Source: Panicum virgatum
Lineage: Eukaryota; Streptophyta; Magnoliopsida; Poales; Poaceae
DNA: 64,000 nt
Reading direction: 5' to 3'
NCBI RefSeq assembly: GCF_016808335.1
Contig: NC_053145.1
Location: 23,765,534 to 23,829,533, forward strand
Under the pieces are notes generated by a model. The model did no database searches, was not told the origin of the DNA, and saw only the letters and a list, made by a program, of their open reading frames with translations. Positions 1-10,338 of the stretch are shown here, one piece after another; within the stretch, counting starts at the first letter, position 1, and every line of letters begins with the position of its first letter. Both the position numbers and the translations under genes were made by a program.

Positions 1-689
1 TTTGCAATGCATTAATAATGAAGAAGTTTTATACTATTTTCAATATACTTAAGGACTCATTTGGAAATATTACCTTCATTACATCAACGTAGTGCAAGTG
101 GTTGCATTGCTTTTGAGCTCGTCGGAGTGTTTTAAGTGCTTTGGTAAGTGGCCCTAGGCATGCAAATCCACCAGCTCCACTGGATGCGGCGGTGGCAATG
201 TGTCCGACGAACCTGTAGTTGTGGGTGGCAGAGCCGATTGGGCTAAGGAGAGCGCTCTAGCGGCGGGAGCTGGGTGGCGGTGGCTTTCCTTTTGCTTCGT
301 TCACCGTACCTTGTCCTCTATGAAAGGATCATGGCCCAAGAAGTGGGATAAATTGGGTCTTTTTCAATTTCTACCAAGCTCTTAACCTAGCACTAGTGTT
401 GCCCAATCTATCAATTCATGACCCGGCAACTAGAGCACACTAACATCATGATCCTAGGAAGGTAAATACATTAACATGCTCCATTTTCCTAGTTGAGATC
501 ACACTATCAAGTATTTTTCCTAGTCAAGAGAGCACACTAACAAGCATATATTCTAGTCATCAACAAACAATCAACCAAGGGCAAGAATAAGCAAACTAAA
601 TTTAAATACTTGAAAGTAAATGAGAGAGACAAGAGACAACAAGATTTTTTTTGTTGTATTGAGGAGTTGACGCACCGCCGTAATCCATG
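1..689. other. Intergenic, retroelement-like, no gene recognised
   Basis: No reading frame here has a recognisable product. The AT-rich stretch 380-650 leads without a clear break into the LTR-like block that follows, so it is probably the outer part of the same degenerate LTR retrotransposon. The family and the boundary are not resolved. Confidence 0.35.
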
Positions 690-1890
690 TTGGAGCACCC
701 ACTAAGGGTCTTGCTCCCTTGCATCACCAAGATGCAAGTCTTCACTAAGAATGCTACTTATCCATCTCCAGAACGGCAAGCTTCAAAACATGTACAATCT
801 CTATCTCAGGGCTCCCACAATTTCAAGAGCTTACCAAGATCCTCTGGGTTACCAAGACCGTCTAGGTGCCATTATACACCAAGAGTAGCAAGCCCTAAGG
901 TTTTGCTTGACCTGCACAAAGCTGGCCCTAAGCTTCAATCACACTTGCTACTCTCAAATGGATGTGTTGTTCTCTTGTTTGGATTAACTCTCAAGCTTAA
1001 GATCTTCTTCTCATGGCTCAAACACTCTCTCTGCAGCTCTAGGGCAGCCTCAGGTATTCCATGTGCCAAAGGCAGCTCAAGTGACTCGGGATAACTGTAT
1101 ATATGGGCCCAATTTGTTTCCGCTTCTAGCCGATTTTGAAGGCTCAATTTTACAAATTTCAAAAGTTAGATGACTTTGGATTCTTGATTCTGAATTCTAG
1201 GAGTCATCTGACTTTTGAATTTCTCAAAATCTAGCCTTCAAAATCAGCCATAAGCTGAAACAAACGGGACCATAGGGTAGGGAGCCAACCATAGCTGTTA
1301 CATGCAACTGCTCTAAAAAGCAAAAAGCGTCAGATGATCCCATACTAGGTGTCGGTTCATCCGGTCACATTGAGCTTCAATAGTAGATGTTAAACCCTAA
1401 CTACTCGCTTTTGCTGGCATCATTGCACCAATAGATGTCTGTTGATCTGATGCTGAAGATATTGTTAGGAAAACCCTTCAACAGCGAAACATGCTCTCTT
1501 GATGATCAATGCTCAATTTGACTGACGCCTCTGCAAGTAACATCAGATGATCCATTATTGATGCCCAGTTTGCCCAAACCTTCTGGATGTTTTGCGAAAA
1601 TAGTCAGAGCAATTTAGTATTATACCGACACCTTCTTCCAAAGCGTCGGATGATCTGGTACTGAAGGCACTTCTTCTCTTGATCGTCGTATCGATCCAGA
1701 ATTGCACCGACCTGTTATTTCTTTGATGGTGTCAGTTTATCCGGTCGGCTGATTTCTACACTATCTTGATCGAGTGACTTGAAGTTGATTACTTCTGAGT
1801 TTTTCTTCTCCCATGTTCCTTTGACTTCTTTGAGTTGTCCAGGACTAAGCTTTGAGCAAGCTTGCATCTATTTAAGGCCAAACTATGCTA
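690..1890. mobile_element. Degenerate Copia-like LTR fragment
   Basis: This non-coding block has the character of a grass Copia LTR. It contains several copies of a short dyad-like motif, for example GTCGGTTCATCCGGTC near 1352, GCGTCGGATGATC near 1645 and GTCAGTTTATCCGGTC near 1732. The same motif type recurs in the LTRs of the Copia element at 9600-14934. No protein-coding segment and no target duplication were found. A foldback MITE at about 1105-1271 lies inside it. Orientation is uncertain. Confidence 0.4.
1105..1271. mobile_element. Foldback MITE, about 167 bp
   Basis: The two halves are inverted copies of each other: GATTTTGAAGGCT near 1132 answers AGCCTTCAAAATC near 1233, and the outer arms GGGCCCAATTTGTTTCCGCT and GGTCCCGTTTGTTTCAGCTT (reverse complement of the right end) pair. 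The arms cover most of the length, as in foldback MITEs. Flanking ATA/TAT triplets may be a short target duplication, but this is not certain. There is no coding capacity. Confidence 0.65.
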
Positions 1891-2762
1891 GATCAAGCTA
1901 CTAAATCATATGCCCCCTTAATAATACGGTCAAAGACTAAAACTATAAAATCTAAACTAAATCAAGTGTCCTTCATCTCCTTACGACACTCTATACTAGA
2001 AAGGTCCTTAATCTTCATGTCCAACTTATTCACGCAAATTGAAGGGTCTCCTTTCATCCTTTCATATTATCATTTGTGATATAATCAATAAATGATATTT
2101 TCTTCAATACACACGTTAGTTACATACAGTTGTCATTAATTATCGAAACTTACCATATGCATCTATCGGCCTATATGCTAGTCATTAATCATCGAAATTA
2201 CCATATCCCATGTCATGAGTAGCGTCTTTGTCTTGAGCAGCAGCTTTTTGTTTTCTGTTCCAAGTCTTGTTCCGACATACCTTAAACTTCTATTGTGGAG
2301 GCGCGTCCTCGGAATCATGTGTCCTTGTAGGGGTTTGGTCCAAGAGCTCTGAAATGTTTGAAAGTCAGGTGTTTCAATGCTTCTTATCCTGTCCGATCCA
2401 CCCATTTTTCTTTTACCCCTTTTTGTGCACTCTTGTTCTGTAAACTCAGTGGTATTTCCGTTCATGTCATGGAAATGGTAGCATTTTTTAAGTCACACAT
2501 TATTGACACCTATCTAAGGTCCTATTTGGTAGGGTTTATTCCGGTTTCGGCTTCACCTATTTTGCACAAAAAGAAATTCTGCAGTGTAAAACACTTTTTA
2601 AACCTAGACTAAAACGAATTAGAAGCTCGATAACTTGTTTTTTTCCTTTTACCATTTTTTATTCACTAGTGAAGCCATTTTGAGAGAAGATTTCCTAACA
2701 CCCCTTAAGTAATTATTAATAATCTTTTGTTCTCCCTGTCTATTTAGTCAGGTCGATTATTG
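1891..2762. other. Upstream region of the WD40 gene, with a probable MITE at 2516-2707
   Basis: No gene is seen. At 2516-2707 a left end with AAGG, ATTTGG-type sequence and GGCTTCAC about 35 bp inside is mirrored at the right end by GTGAAGCC and CCCCTT, consistent with a diverged terminal-inverted-repeat MITE. The segment just before 2763 should hold the promoter or a 5' UTR intron of the WD40 gene. A plausible acceptor (TTTAGTCAG) lies at about 2743-2751. Confidence 0.4.
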
Positions 2763-5700
2763 ATGCGTTCTCTTGAGCAGCCAACATCAAACACACAAAT
2801 CCAACATGAATTTGATGTTACTTCTGTTCTTTTTGGTATTTGCGTGCAGAGTGAATCTGGTTTGACTTGGGTGAACTCTATTGATGTCCATCCAACAGAG
2901 CCTTGGTAAGTGGACTTTTGTCTGAGAGATGATAAAAATTCGGAGTGATACATAATTTTTCTTTTGTAACACAGGATTATGACAACACAGCATGACCGTT
3001 ATGTTCGCATCTGGAACTATGAGACACAGGTTCCTCCTTCCACTTGTTCGAGACAGTTATTGATTTATTATGCTAATGTTGCCCATGATTATTTTGTAAG
3101 CTGACATGGAAAAATAGCTGATGAAAATTAGTCTACTCTTTGGTAATCTTGATTAACATTTATCAACAGACAATGTTGTGTATTTATTTGAGAAACACTA
3201 TAGTAAGGTTTGTTTGTACTAGAGTACGTAAATGATACCAATTACTGTCTACATATTTTTACACTATTTACCAGATTTTTTAAAAAGTTGTCACCTCTTA
3301 CCATAATTTGATAATTCTGTGGCATCATTTACTATTTCTAAATTTTTTTCTCAATTTTTTGTCAACTAAACGGATACAGATATGTATGAAGCCGAAGTTA
3401 GCCACAGGAGATTTCCAAAATCATGTAAATATTAGACGTATCGGACATGTGAGCATAATTAATTACTTGGCAACTTAATTGGCACAGAAATGGTGAATAT
3501 TTTAGAACTGGTGAATGGTGTGAAAATTCTGTCAAAATTCGGATGGTTAGTTTTTACAGTTATGCATGGTTAGCCTAAGTCCTTTATTTCCAGTAATACA
3601 CATGATATATAGTATAACCAATCACGGAAATTCATAAAGGCAGAAACATTATTTCTGTCAATATCCCGATAAATAAGAAGCATACATACTACCAAATCTC
3701 TTTGCCATATCATCTCCGCAGCCTTGTGAATACTACCTCAAACTTCACTAATAGTGCTCTCTAGAGATTTGGCCGTTGCAGCCGGTACTGACAATCATCC
3801 GTACTAGCTGGAACAGTAGCCAGTATTTTTACCTGCATCGATAGGCGTTCAGCGAATTTATTTTCCTCGGTGTCACATGTGGTTGAAATATTGTTCCTTG
3901 TTTTCCTATGATTTGCAAACCAATTAATGCATGCCGATTTATTTGTTCACAGCAAGTGAGAAGATTTTTACCCGGGGGATCACAAGGCATGTTTCTTACT
4001 TCGCTACATTGTCCCTTTAGCCTTCTCTATTTACGACATATTATTGTGACTCCTGTTGAATATAATACTATATAATTATTAATCCTGTTGCAGTTACCTC
4101 CGTTAAATTTATAGCACACGGGCACTTGATTCTTGCGGCTAGCAGCGATGGTTTAATCTATCTATACAGCTACGATCCTCTAAAACAAATTCGTGTTCTG
4201 AGAGCGCACTCAGCTTCTATCAACTGTTTGGCTATTCATGCAACCGAGCCATACGTGCTTTCAGCATCATCTGATGGTCAAGTTCAGCTGCGGGACTATG
4301 AGAAGGGAATGGTGTTAAATAAATCGTTTTCTGTGATACCATGCGGCGGGCCATGTCTGGCGTTTGATCCATCCGGCAAGAGTTTTGCTAGTGCTTGCGG
4401 TGATTCAATAAAGGTTTGCCTTCTTTTTTCTACTTAACTGCATGCAGCATGGTAAGAAAAATGATAACTGATGATCTAACAAGTGCATTCAAATTGTTCG
4501 GAAATTACAGATTAGTAATCTCCATGATGATGTATGTAAGATACTATTGCGTGGGCATTCACGAGAGGTTACTTGTTTGGAGTACTTCGCTCATCGAGAG
4601 ACGACATACTTGATCAGCGGTTCCGAAGATGGAACTGCCAAGGTACAAAATAGTAATAGATTTAATTAGAGGTGCATATTGATGATCGATTTAGTTAGAG
4701 GTGCATATTGATGATTCTTAATTGCCCCTTCAACTCTTTTTAGTTCAAAATTTTCGACTAACATTCAAAATAAATCTTATTTTATAAAATTAATATAAAA
4801 TTTTAAAATAAAGAGAATTGGAAGAGCACCTAAGGATCATCAGTTGACACCTCTAGATTTACTGAAGAATATAGGCATCATTGTTACATTTCTCTGGATC
4901 GTCGCTAATATGTTTCTTGTTTGGTGATGTAGATCTGGGACTGCAAGAAAGGGCATTGTGTAAAGACACTGCAAGTGTTTTCACCTGTTCGTACGGTGTG
5001 CTCCCATCCGGTTCTTCCAGTGCTAATTATAGGTTCTTATGACGGGTCAGTTCGCGTGTGGAACTCCACTACCTTCAGGTAAACACCCCATATCTTGACA
5101 CTTTCACTGCTGGCAAACACGCATTATTTGATACCGGTTCGTACTGGAAAACACACATTTGATATCGTTCGTAACTCAATACTATATATCGGATCCGCAA
5201 TCGGTACAGCGAATTCGAAATGGAGTCTTGATCTTCCAAACTGGATACATGGAGGGTAACTAAATGAAAGAACCATTTTTCATAGGTTGATAACACCAAA
5301 CTGGTATGAAGGAGAAGCTAGATACTCAAAAATCAATTTCTAGAAAATAAAAAATTAGAAAGAAAAAAGAAACAGCAAAATAAAAAAATAAAAAATATCC
5401 CACCAACCAGCCACAACCACGAGCCCCTCTATTATAGAGACAATTTTTTGATGAAATATGGATACTTGCATCAACTAGGGTTCGAACCGCTTGCCACAAG
5501 CCTTACGTGTGTACCATCATCTCTATCATACTACATAGTCAATTGTGACTCTATAATATATACTATTCTTTTGTATTACCTATGAAATCAATTTATAGGA
5601 ATAGGTGACGACGCCACCAGCCTCTAAAAAATATTTTTCTATTTTATCACAAAAAAGTCATTTAGAACTTTAAATATAGCAAAGTAAATAAAAGAGTAAA

Positions 5701-6935
5701 AATCTGCACAATGGTTATTGTATAAAGGTTAAGATTGTGGAAACCTCAAAACATGAGTTGAGTTGTATGGGATATCATGTAGTCATATCCATATGTATGT
5801 CACAACTATAAAATAATTTTTTGATTCAAAATGGTCTTAATGAATAATATATATACTATAAATTTTAGATCTTACCACTACGACTTTGACATGGAACTAC
5901 ACTACACTATGGTTATTGTGTGAACTATACATATAGAAAAAATATACCAAATATATTTAAGTATCTATAAAGTTTAAGATTATGGAAACTTGAAAATATA
6001 ATTTGAGTTGTATGAGATAGTATATAGTCATAGCCATATGTGGGGTACTACTAGTAAATAATCTTGTAATCCTAAATGGTTTTAAATGTATAATATATAC
6101 ACTATAAATTTTAGATCTCACGACTACATCTTTGATATGGAACTACTTTGCTTCCAAGGTTGTTTGAAAACAAATCAAAACTTGTAGATTTTAAAACTAT
6201 AGAACTTATAATAATTTTTTTGTACTATTAAATGATCTTAACTGAAAAGGTTATCAATAACAAAACTTTTGATCTCGTTAAGCTCTACAGTTTTAGTACT
6301 AGGTTTCACTTCATCCGAGATCATATGAAAAGGTTATGACTCTTTTTTTGCATAAGACTATTTGTAGTGACGGATCATGACATCACCTGCCCCTAAACAA
6401 ATGCACTTTTAGGGGCGGATGATGGCATCTCCGACGCTTAAAAATGATGGCCATTTCGAGGGATGGGGTGACGCCATTACTATCCCCCTAGAAATAATGC
6501 ATTATGAGAGGACATTCCTACAAATCATTTTTGTAGTAGTGATTCATAAATACTGAAAAAACATACTTTTTTTCAGGCGTGAGCGCAGAATTAAACTTGG
6601 TCTCAAAGGTCTATCGGCTATAGCATGTTTGATGGGATCAACAAGGTATATGATATGAAATATTGCGTTTCCAGCTTTTCCTTCTAATTTTGTTACAAAA
6701 TACAATGCTTTCCAGAACCATGTTGTTCATCATCAGATAATAGTATAGAACGATTTTATTCTTGGCTAATTCATAAGTTTAATTTCTGAGTATGGTCAAG
6801 CTCCGGCCTTCCTAAAATTTTTTATTGATTCGTACACAATTAATCATTTTGCCATTTCTTCTTAGGATTGTGATTGGACATTACAATGGTTTAGCACTTG
6901 CGGAAATTGGGCGCGAGGAACCAAAAGCATTGTAA
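2763..6935 (+). CDS. Coatomer beta'-like WD40-repeat protein (8 exons, 322 aa model)
   Basis: Exons are modelled at 2763-2905, 2975-3029, 3953-3986, 4094-4413, 4511-4642, 4933-5078, 6577-6645 and 6866-6935. Phases agree throughout and the frame ends at TAA 6933-6935. The product is a chain of WD40 repeats with typical blades: VNSIDVHPTEPW, DRYVRIWNYETQ, INCLAIHATEPYVLSASSDG, GHSREVTCLEYF, LISGSEDGTAKIWD and IIGSYDGSVRVWNSTTFR. Order and spacing match the first propeller of beta'-COP (COPB2), which coats COPI vesicles on Golgi membranes. Full beta'-COP is roughly 900 residues; this protein stops just after the first propeller, so its role in the coat is an open inference. Some blade residues are eroded (for example LRDYEKG). 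The ATG at 2763 is the first in an open frame that runs into exon 1; a non-coding upstream exon is possible. Intron 3 has a GC donor (3987). Intron 6 holds a CACTA remnant. Confidence 0.8.
5600..6541. mobile_element. CACTA-type remnant in intron 6 of the WD40 gene
   Basis: The right end reads AAATCATTTTTGTAGTAGTG, ending at 6541, a CACTA terminal inverted repeat. Subterminal copies of the GGGGCGGATGATGGCATC type sit at about 6412-6435, and degenerate ones near 5605-5630 mark the approximate left edge. No intact CACTAC left terminus was found. The interior (about 5725-6150) contains an imperfect tandem duplication of about 250 bp: AAGATTGTGGAAAC recurs as AAGATTATGGAAAC, and GACTTTGACATGGAACTAC recurs in changed form. 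The subterminal motif is the one used by the CACTA at 55945-63680, so the two belong to related families. It is non-autonomous and has no ORF. Confidence 0.6.
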
Positions 6936-7207
6936 GCTTATTACAACGGTTTAACCCTTGCGGAAATGGTTTAGCAAAAGAGAGAAATGAAACAGTTGGT
7001 GCCAAAGCTGCTCGATTGGATGATGAAAGGAAAATAAGATTGCTCTGTTTATTACTACCATTTGTCATAGGTCATTGCTGGAGTCCGAAGCACAAAATGT
7101 TTGCTAATGAGTTAATGTTAGTTGGAGGCTTCCAGCACTGGATGTTTTGTCGATCTGATGTCATATTTTATATGTGCACTCTAAACCATACATTCCATAA
7201 GTGCAGT

Positions 7208-7450
7208 CACTGGTGCAGAATTCGAATTTAGTTCCGGTTGAGAAACCCCTGTGGTCCCAGGACTCCAACTAGGACCGCCGTTCCGAAAGTAAATGCTCGG
7301 CCATTAGTCTCAGGCTGGGTCAAGCTTTAGTCACTATCGGAAACATGAAGGCTACTGATGGTACAAGCCGACTGTGACGAGCCCGATAGGCACAAGCCAC
7401 AACCTTGCATCCAATAGCTTAGAAAAAACCGACAGGAACCTGCCACTTGC
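7208..7450. mobile_element. CACTA terminal fragment
   Basis: The sequence CACTGGTGCAGAATTCGAAT at about 7208, followed by TTAGTTCCGGTTGAG, is a typical terminus plus subterminal repeat of grass CACTA elements. No second terminus was found nearby, so this is a one-ended relic downstream of the WD40 gene. There is no coding sequence. Confidence 0.5.
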
Positions 7451-7490
7451 CCTAACCTTTTTCTCTCCGCTCTATTCACGCCTTTCTTTC

Positions 7491-8335
7491 TTTTTTTTAG
7501 AAGGAGGATTGCATTTCATTAATTTGATAAAGGTTTACAATCAAGGCTTACAAGGAAGGAGATTGATCTCTCCAAATCGCCGAATCCATGCATCATTTTG
7601 CTAGCTGGGCTAACTCATGGGATACCTTGTTGCATTCTCTTCCAATTTTACACACTTTTACCTCTGGCATTGCAGACATAGCAGACTTTATTTCTTTCAC
7701 AATGTTCGAGAAGCTCGCTCTGTTTTCATCATCGAAAAGCCATGATTTTACCACACTATGACAATCAGATTCGATCACAGTTTCAGTATCCTCCACTGAC
7801 GCGCAACGAATGTCATGCTTCCAAGCTGATAGCAGCACCTTTCCAGAATAATCTCTGATCACAATTCCTATGTTTGCTTCTCCTGAAGATTGGTCATAGG
7901 CAGCATCCACATTCAGTTTCGTCCAACCTTGTGGTGGCATAATCCACACCTTTTGTCCAAGTGGAGGCTTAAATTTTTGTTCCTTCACCTGCTTCTAACT
8001 ATCGACTAATGGTGCTTTGCCCTTCTTATCATTTTCCTTACCATGTCGGATCTCTAACAATGACTTCCAATAGCTTTCAACAAATCTAGCTGATCCGCAA
8101 ACCGAAGCTTTATCATCGCCATGAACTGCATTATTTCTAAGGTGCCAAACTCTCCATAAACAGAACAGCAGCTGCGCTCTATTCTCTATGTTCAGATCCA
8201 CAATCAACATGATGAACCAATCAGGACTAGTATTGACTAGTTTATTTTTTAGAATTAAATCCCAATCCTTCCTCAGTTCTTCCCTTGAGGCCATGGCCTT
8301 AGTACAGGATATCACAGCTTGAATCTCATCCTCTT
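7491..8335 (-). mobile_element. 3' end of a LINE (zf-RVT region and RNase H domain), degenerate
   Basis: On the minus strand one frame runs from about 8335 to 7593 with a single in-frame TAG near 7992. The upstream part (LLFCLWRVWHLRNNAVHG) matches the region after reverse transcriptase in plant LINEs. The downstream part is the RVT_3-type RNase H domain, with LNVDAAYD, GIVIRDYSGKVL, VIESDCHSVVKSW and the RECNKVSHELAQLA tail. The stretch between RCAS and VIESDC is short compared with the family: the segment that normally carries the catalytic Glu helix (AExxAxxxGL) is missing. A 3' UTR-like segment and a T-run at 7491-7498 (poly-A on the minus strand) close the element. It is 5'-truncated, as most LINE copies are, and not functional. 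Confidence 0.8.
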
Positions 8336-9594
8336 CTTCTCTTCCACAAATCCGGCTACTTGCGTCTGATTCCGGATAAGAAGATGCAGCGGAGCACCCT
8401 GCGGTCCTCGAGGCAAAGGCACCAAGACCGCCATTGCCGAGGACTATCCGCTATCAGCAGAAAGAATCACATATGACTTAATAGCGGCAGCAGATACCAA
8501 AAAGCTAAGCCGGCTCCAATAAAATTGAGAGCACATGTGGGAAGAGGAGACCATGGGGCATGTGCAATCGATTTTACTACTTGGTGAGAACTATCGACCA
8601 ATGGTATGAGATTAGCTGGACAAGTTGCGATCGTTGGATGGGCTCTGGACGTCGGATATAGAGGCTCCTGTCACACCCACACCATCACTTACCGAAGGTA
8701 AGTTACCGAATTTGGCTCCCCCAGCTAGGCAGGCACTGCATAGAAAAAGGGTTAATTTAATTTATGCTATTACAATTATCGCGTTTCTGAAATAGATCAT
8801 TACTATATGCGATATCGGGAGCATTCCATAGAAGGGGCTTGTTGGTGCTGGAGAAGGGGATCAGCGTGGCATACTAGAAGCCTCGTCGTTGCTACAGTAA
8901 AAATGAGACCAGATTAGATCTATGGAGCAGAGAACAAGGACCAATGAGAAGCAGAATCCCTTACCCAAGGCGGCGACGGACAGCCGATGGCTGATCGGAA
9001 GGACCTTCATCCTTGCGCTTGTGGCTGGCCATTGCTTGGCAGATGATGGCAAGGTTTTCCTTGGAGGAAGAGGGAGATAGAGATCTAGCAGCCGATGGAG
9101 CTTGGTGGGTTTGCTGTTCAGAAAAACTACTTATTTATAATAGCCGAATGGTGGAACTGAATCAGCTGGAGGAGGGGGAAGTGTCTCGACCCCAGGATTA
9201 ATGGAAAAATTAGAAGTGAAAAGACGAAAGGTAAACCACCATGTTCCAAATATATGGCCAAGATGGTGAGGAGCCTGGGACAAAGAAAAGTTCTTGCTTG
9301 CCGCTTGCACGGGAAGCAAGGAATCGATTGTGTGTGTTGTGAGGGTCCACACGGAGAAAAAGGGAGGCCAATCGGACTAAAGAAAATTTGGAGAGTAAAT
9401 TTATATTTCACTCTCAAATTGGGGGGTCATGTGTTGACACAACTTTTTGACATGTGTCAATCCGTTTGGCAGGCAGCTAATGGAGAATGGGCCGACAATG
9501 GAATAAAGGAAAAACGAGAAGCGTATTGGGCCGCTGGACCAGAACAAGCGTCGCAGCTGATAGAACCAAGGAAGGAGCTGACGAGGCTACGTTG
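8336..9594. other. Intergenic, no feature recognised
   Basis: This stretch of about 1.25 kb has small overlapping frames on both strands but none resembles a known product. Base composition and short frames suggest old retroelement sequence. TTGGT at 9595-9599 is the left target duplication of the Copia element that follows. Confidence 0.4.
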
Positions 9595-9599
9595 TTGGT

Positions 9600-10338
9600 T
9601 GTAACGAACATGGCACCATTTATGCCATTTCGAGTGATTTTGGTGATCGAATGACAACGCAATCAATGGGACTAATGCTTTTGTTAAGTGAACATTTCTA
9701 GATCCTAGGGATTAAGTAAAAAGCTATACAAAGTAAAACACGTAGAAAGAACTCAAAGAAACACTGAATTGGACGAGTTCTACTGAAATCAGTAGCACCG
9801 GAAGAACAGATGCCTATAGCATCGGTGCATCGGATGGTTGTCGGAAGATCCGACGCCTTGGCATTGGTGCAAGTCTGAGCACCAAATGGAGATCAAGCGA
9901 AGACCAAGTCAAATTAGCTAGGTCACCGGTTGAACCGACGGCGTCAAGATAGGCATCGGTGCATTCAATGTACTATGTTCCAGAGACGATGTCAAGCGCG
10001 CAGGAGCCACACCTTCAGCACCGGTTGAACCGGTGGAGCATCGGAGCATAGCACCAGTGTAATGACGTCAGCAGAAGAGAAAGAGGTCCAACGGCTAGTT
10101 GAGTGCTGTGAGTGACCGGTTTAACCGACACACAATCATCGGTTAAACCGATGGTGCTGCAGACTGTGCGTCAGAAGCTCAACGGCTACTTCAGGTCTGA
10201 GAGTGACCGAATGAACCGACGCCACCCCATGTAGAAGCATCAGTTCATCCGATGGTATGTTGTTTTCTACTGACCGTTGGAGCAACGGCTACAAGACTTG
10301 GTGGGCCATATATACGCCTCACCCCGGCCATTTGAAGC
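9600..10338 (+). repeat. Truncated 5' LTR (U3 part) of the Copia element
   Basis: This matches the 3' LTR from its first base to GGCCATTTGAAGC with scattered substitutions, and then homology stops abruptly. The TATA box (ATATATACGCC, about 10308) lies about 30 nt before the break, so what survives is essentially U3. The missing part corresponds to 14193-14934 of the 3' LTR. Confidence 0.88.

Noticed and set aside
10257..10338. Native gag N-terminus
   Set aside because: This part of the open frame is U3 sequence shared with the 3' LTR (13453 onward); it is a chance fusion.
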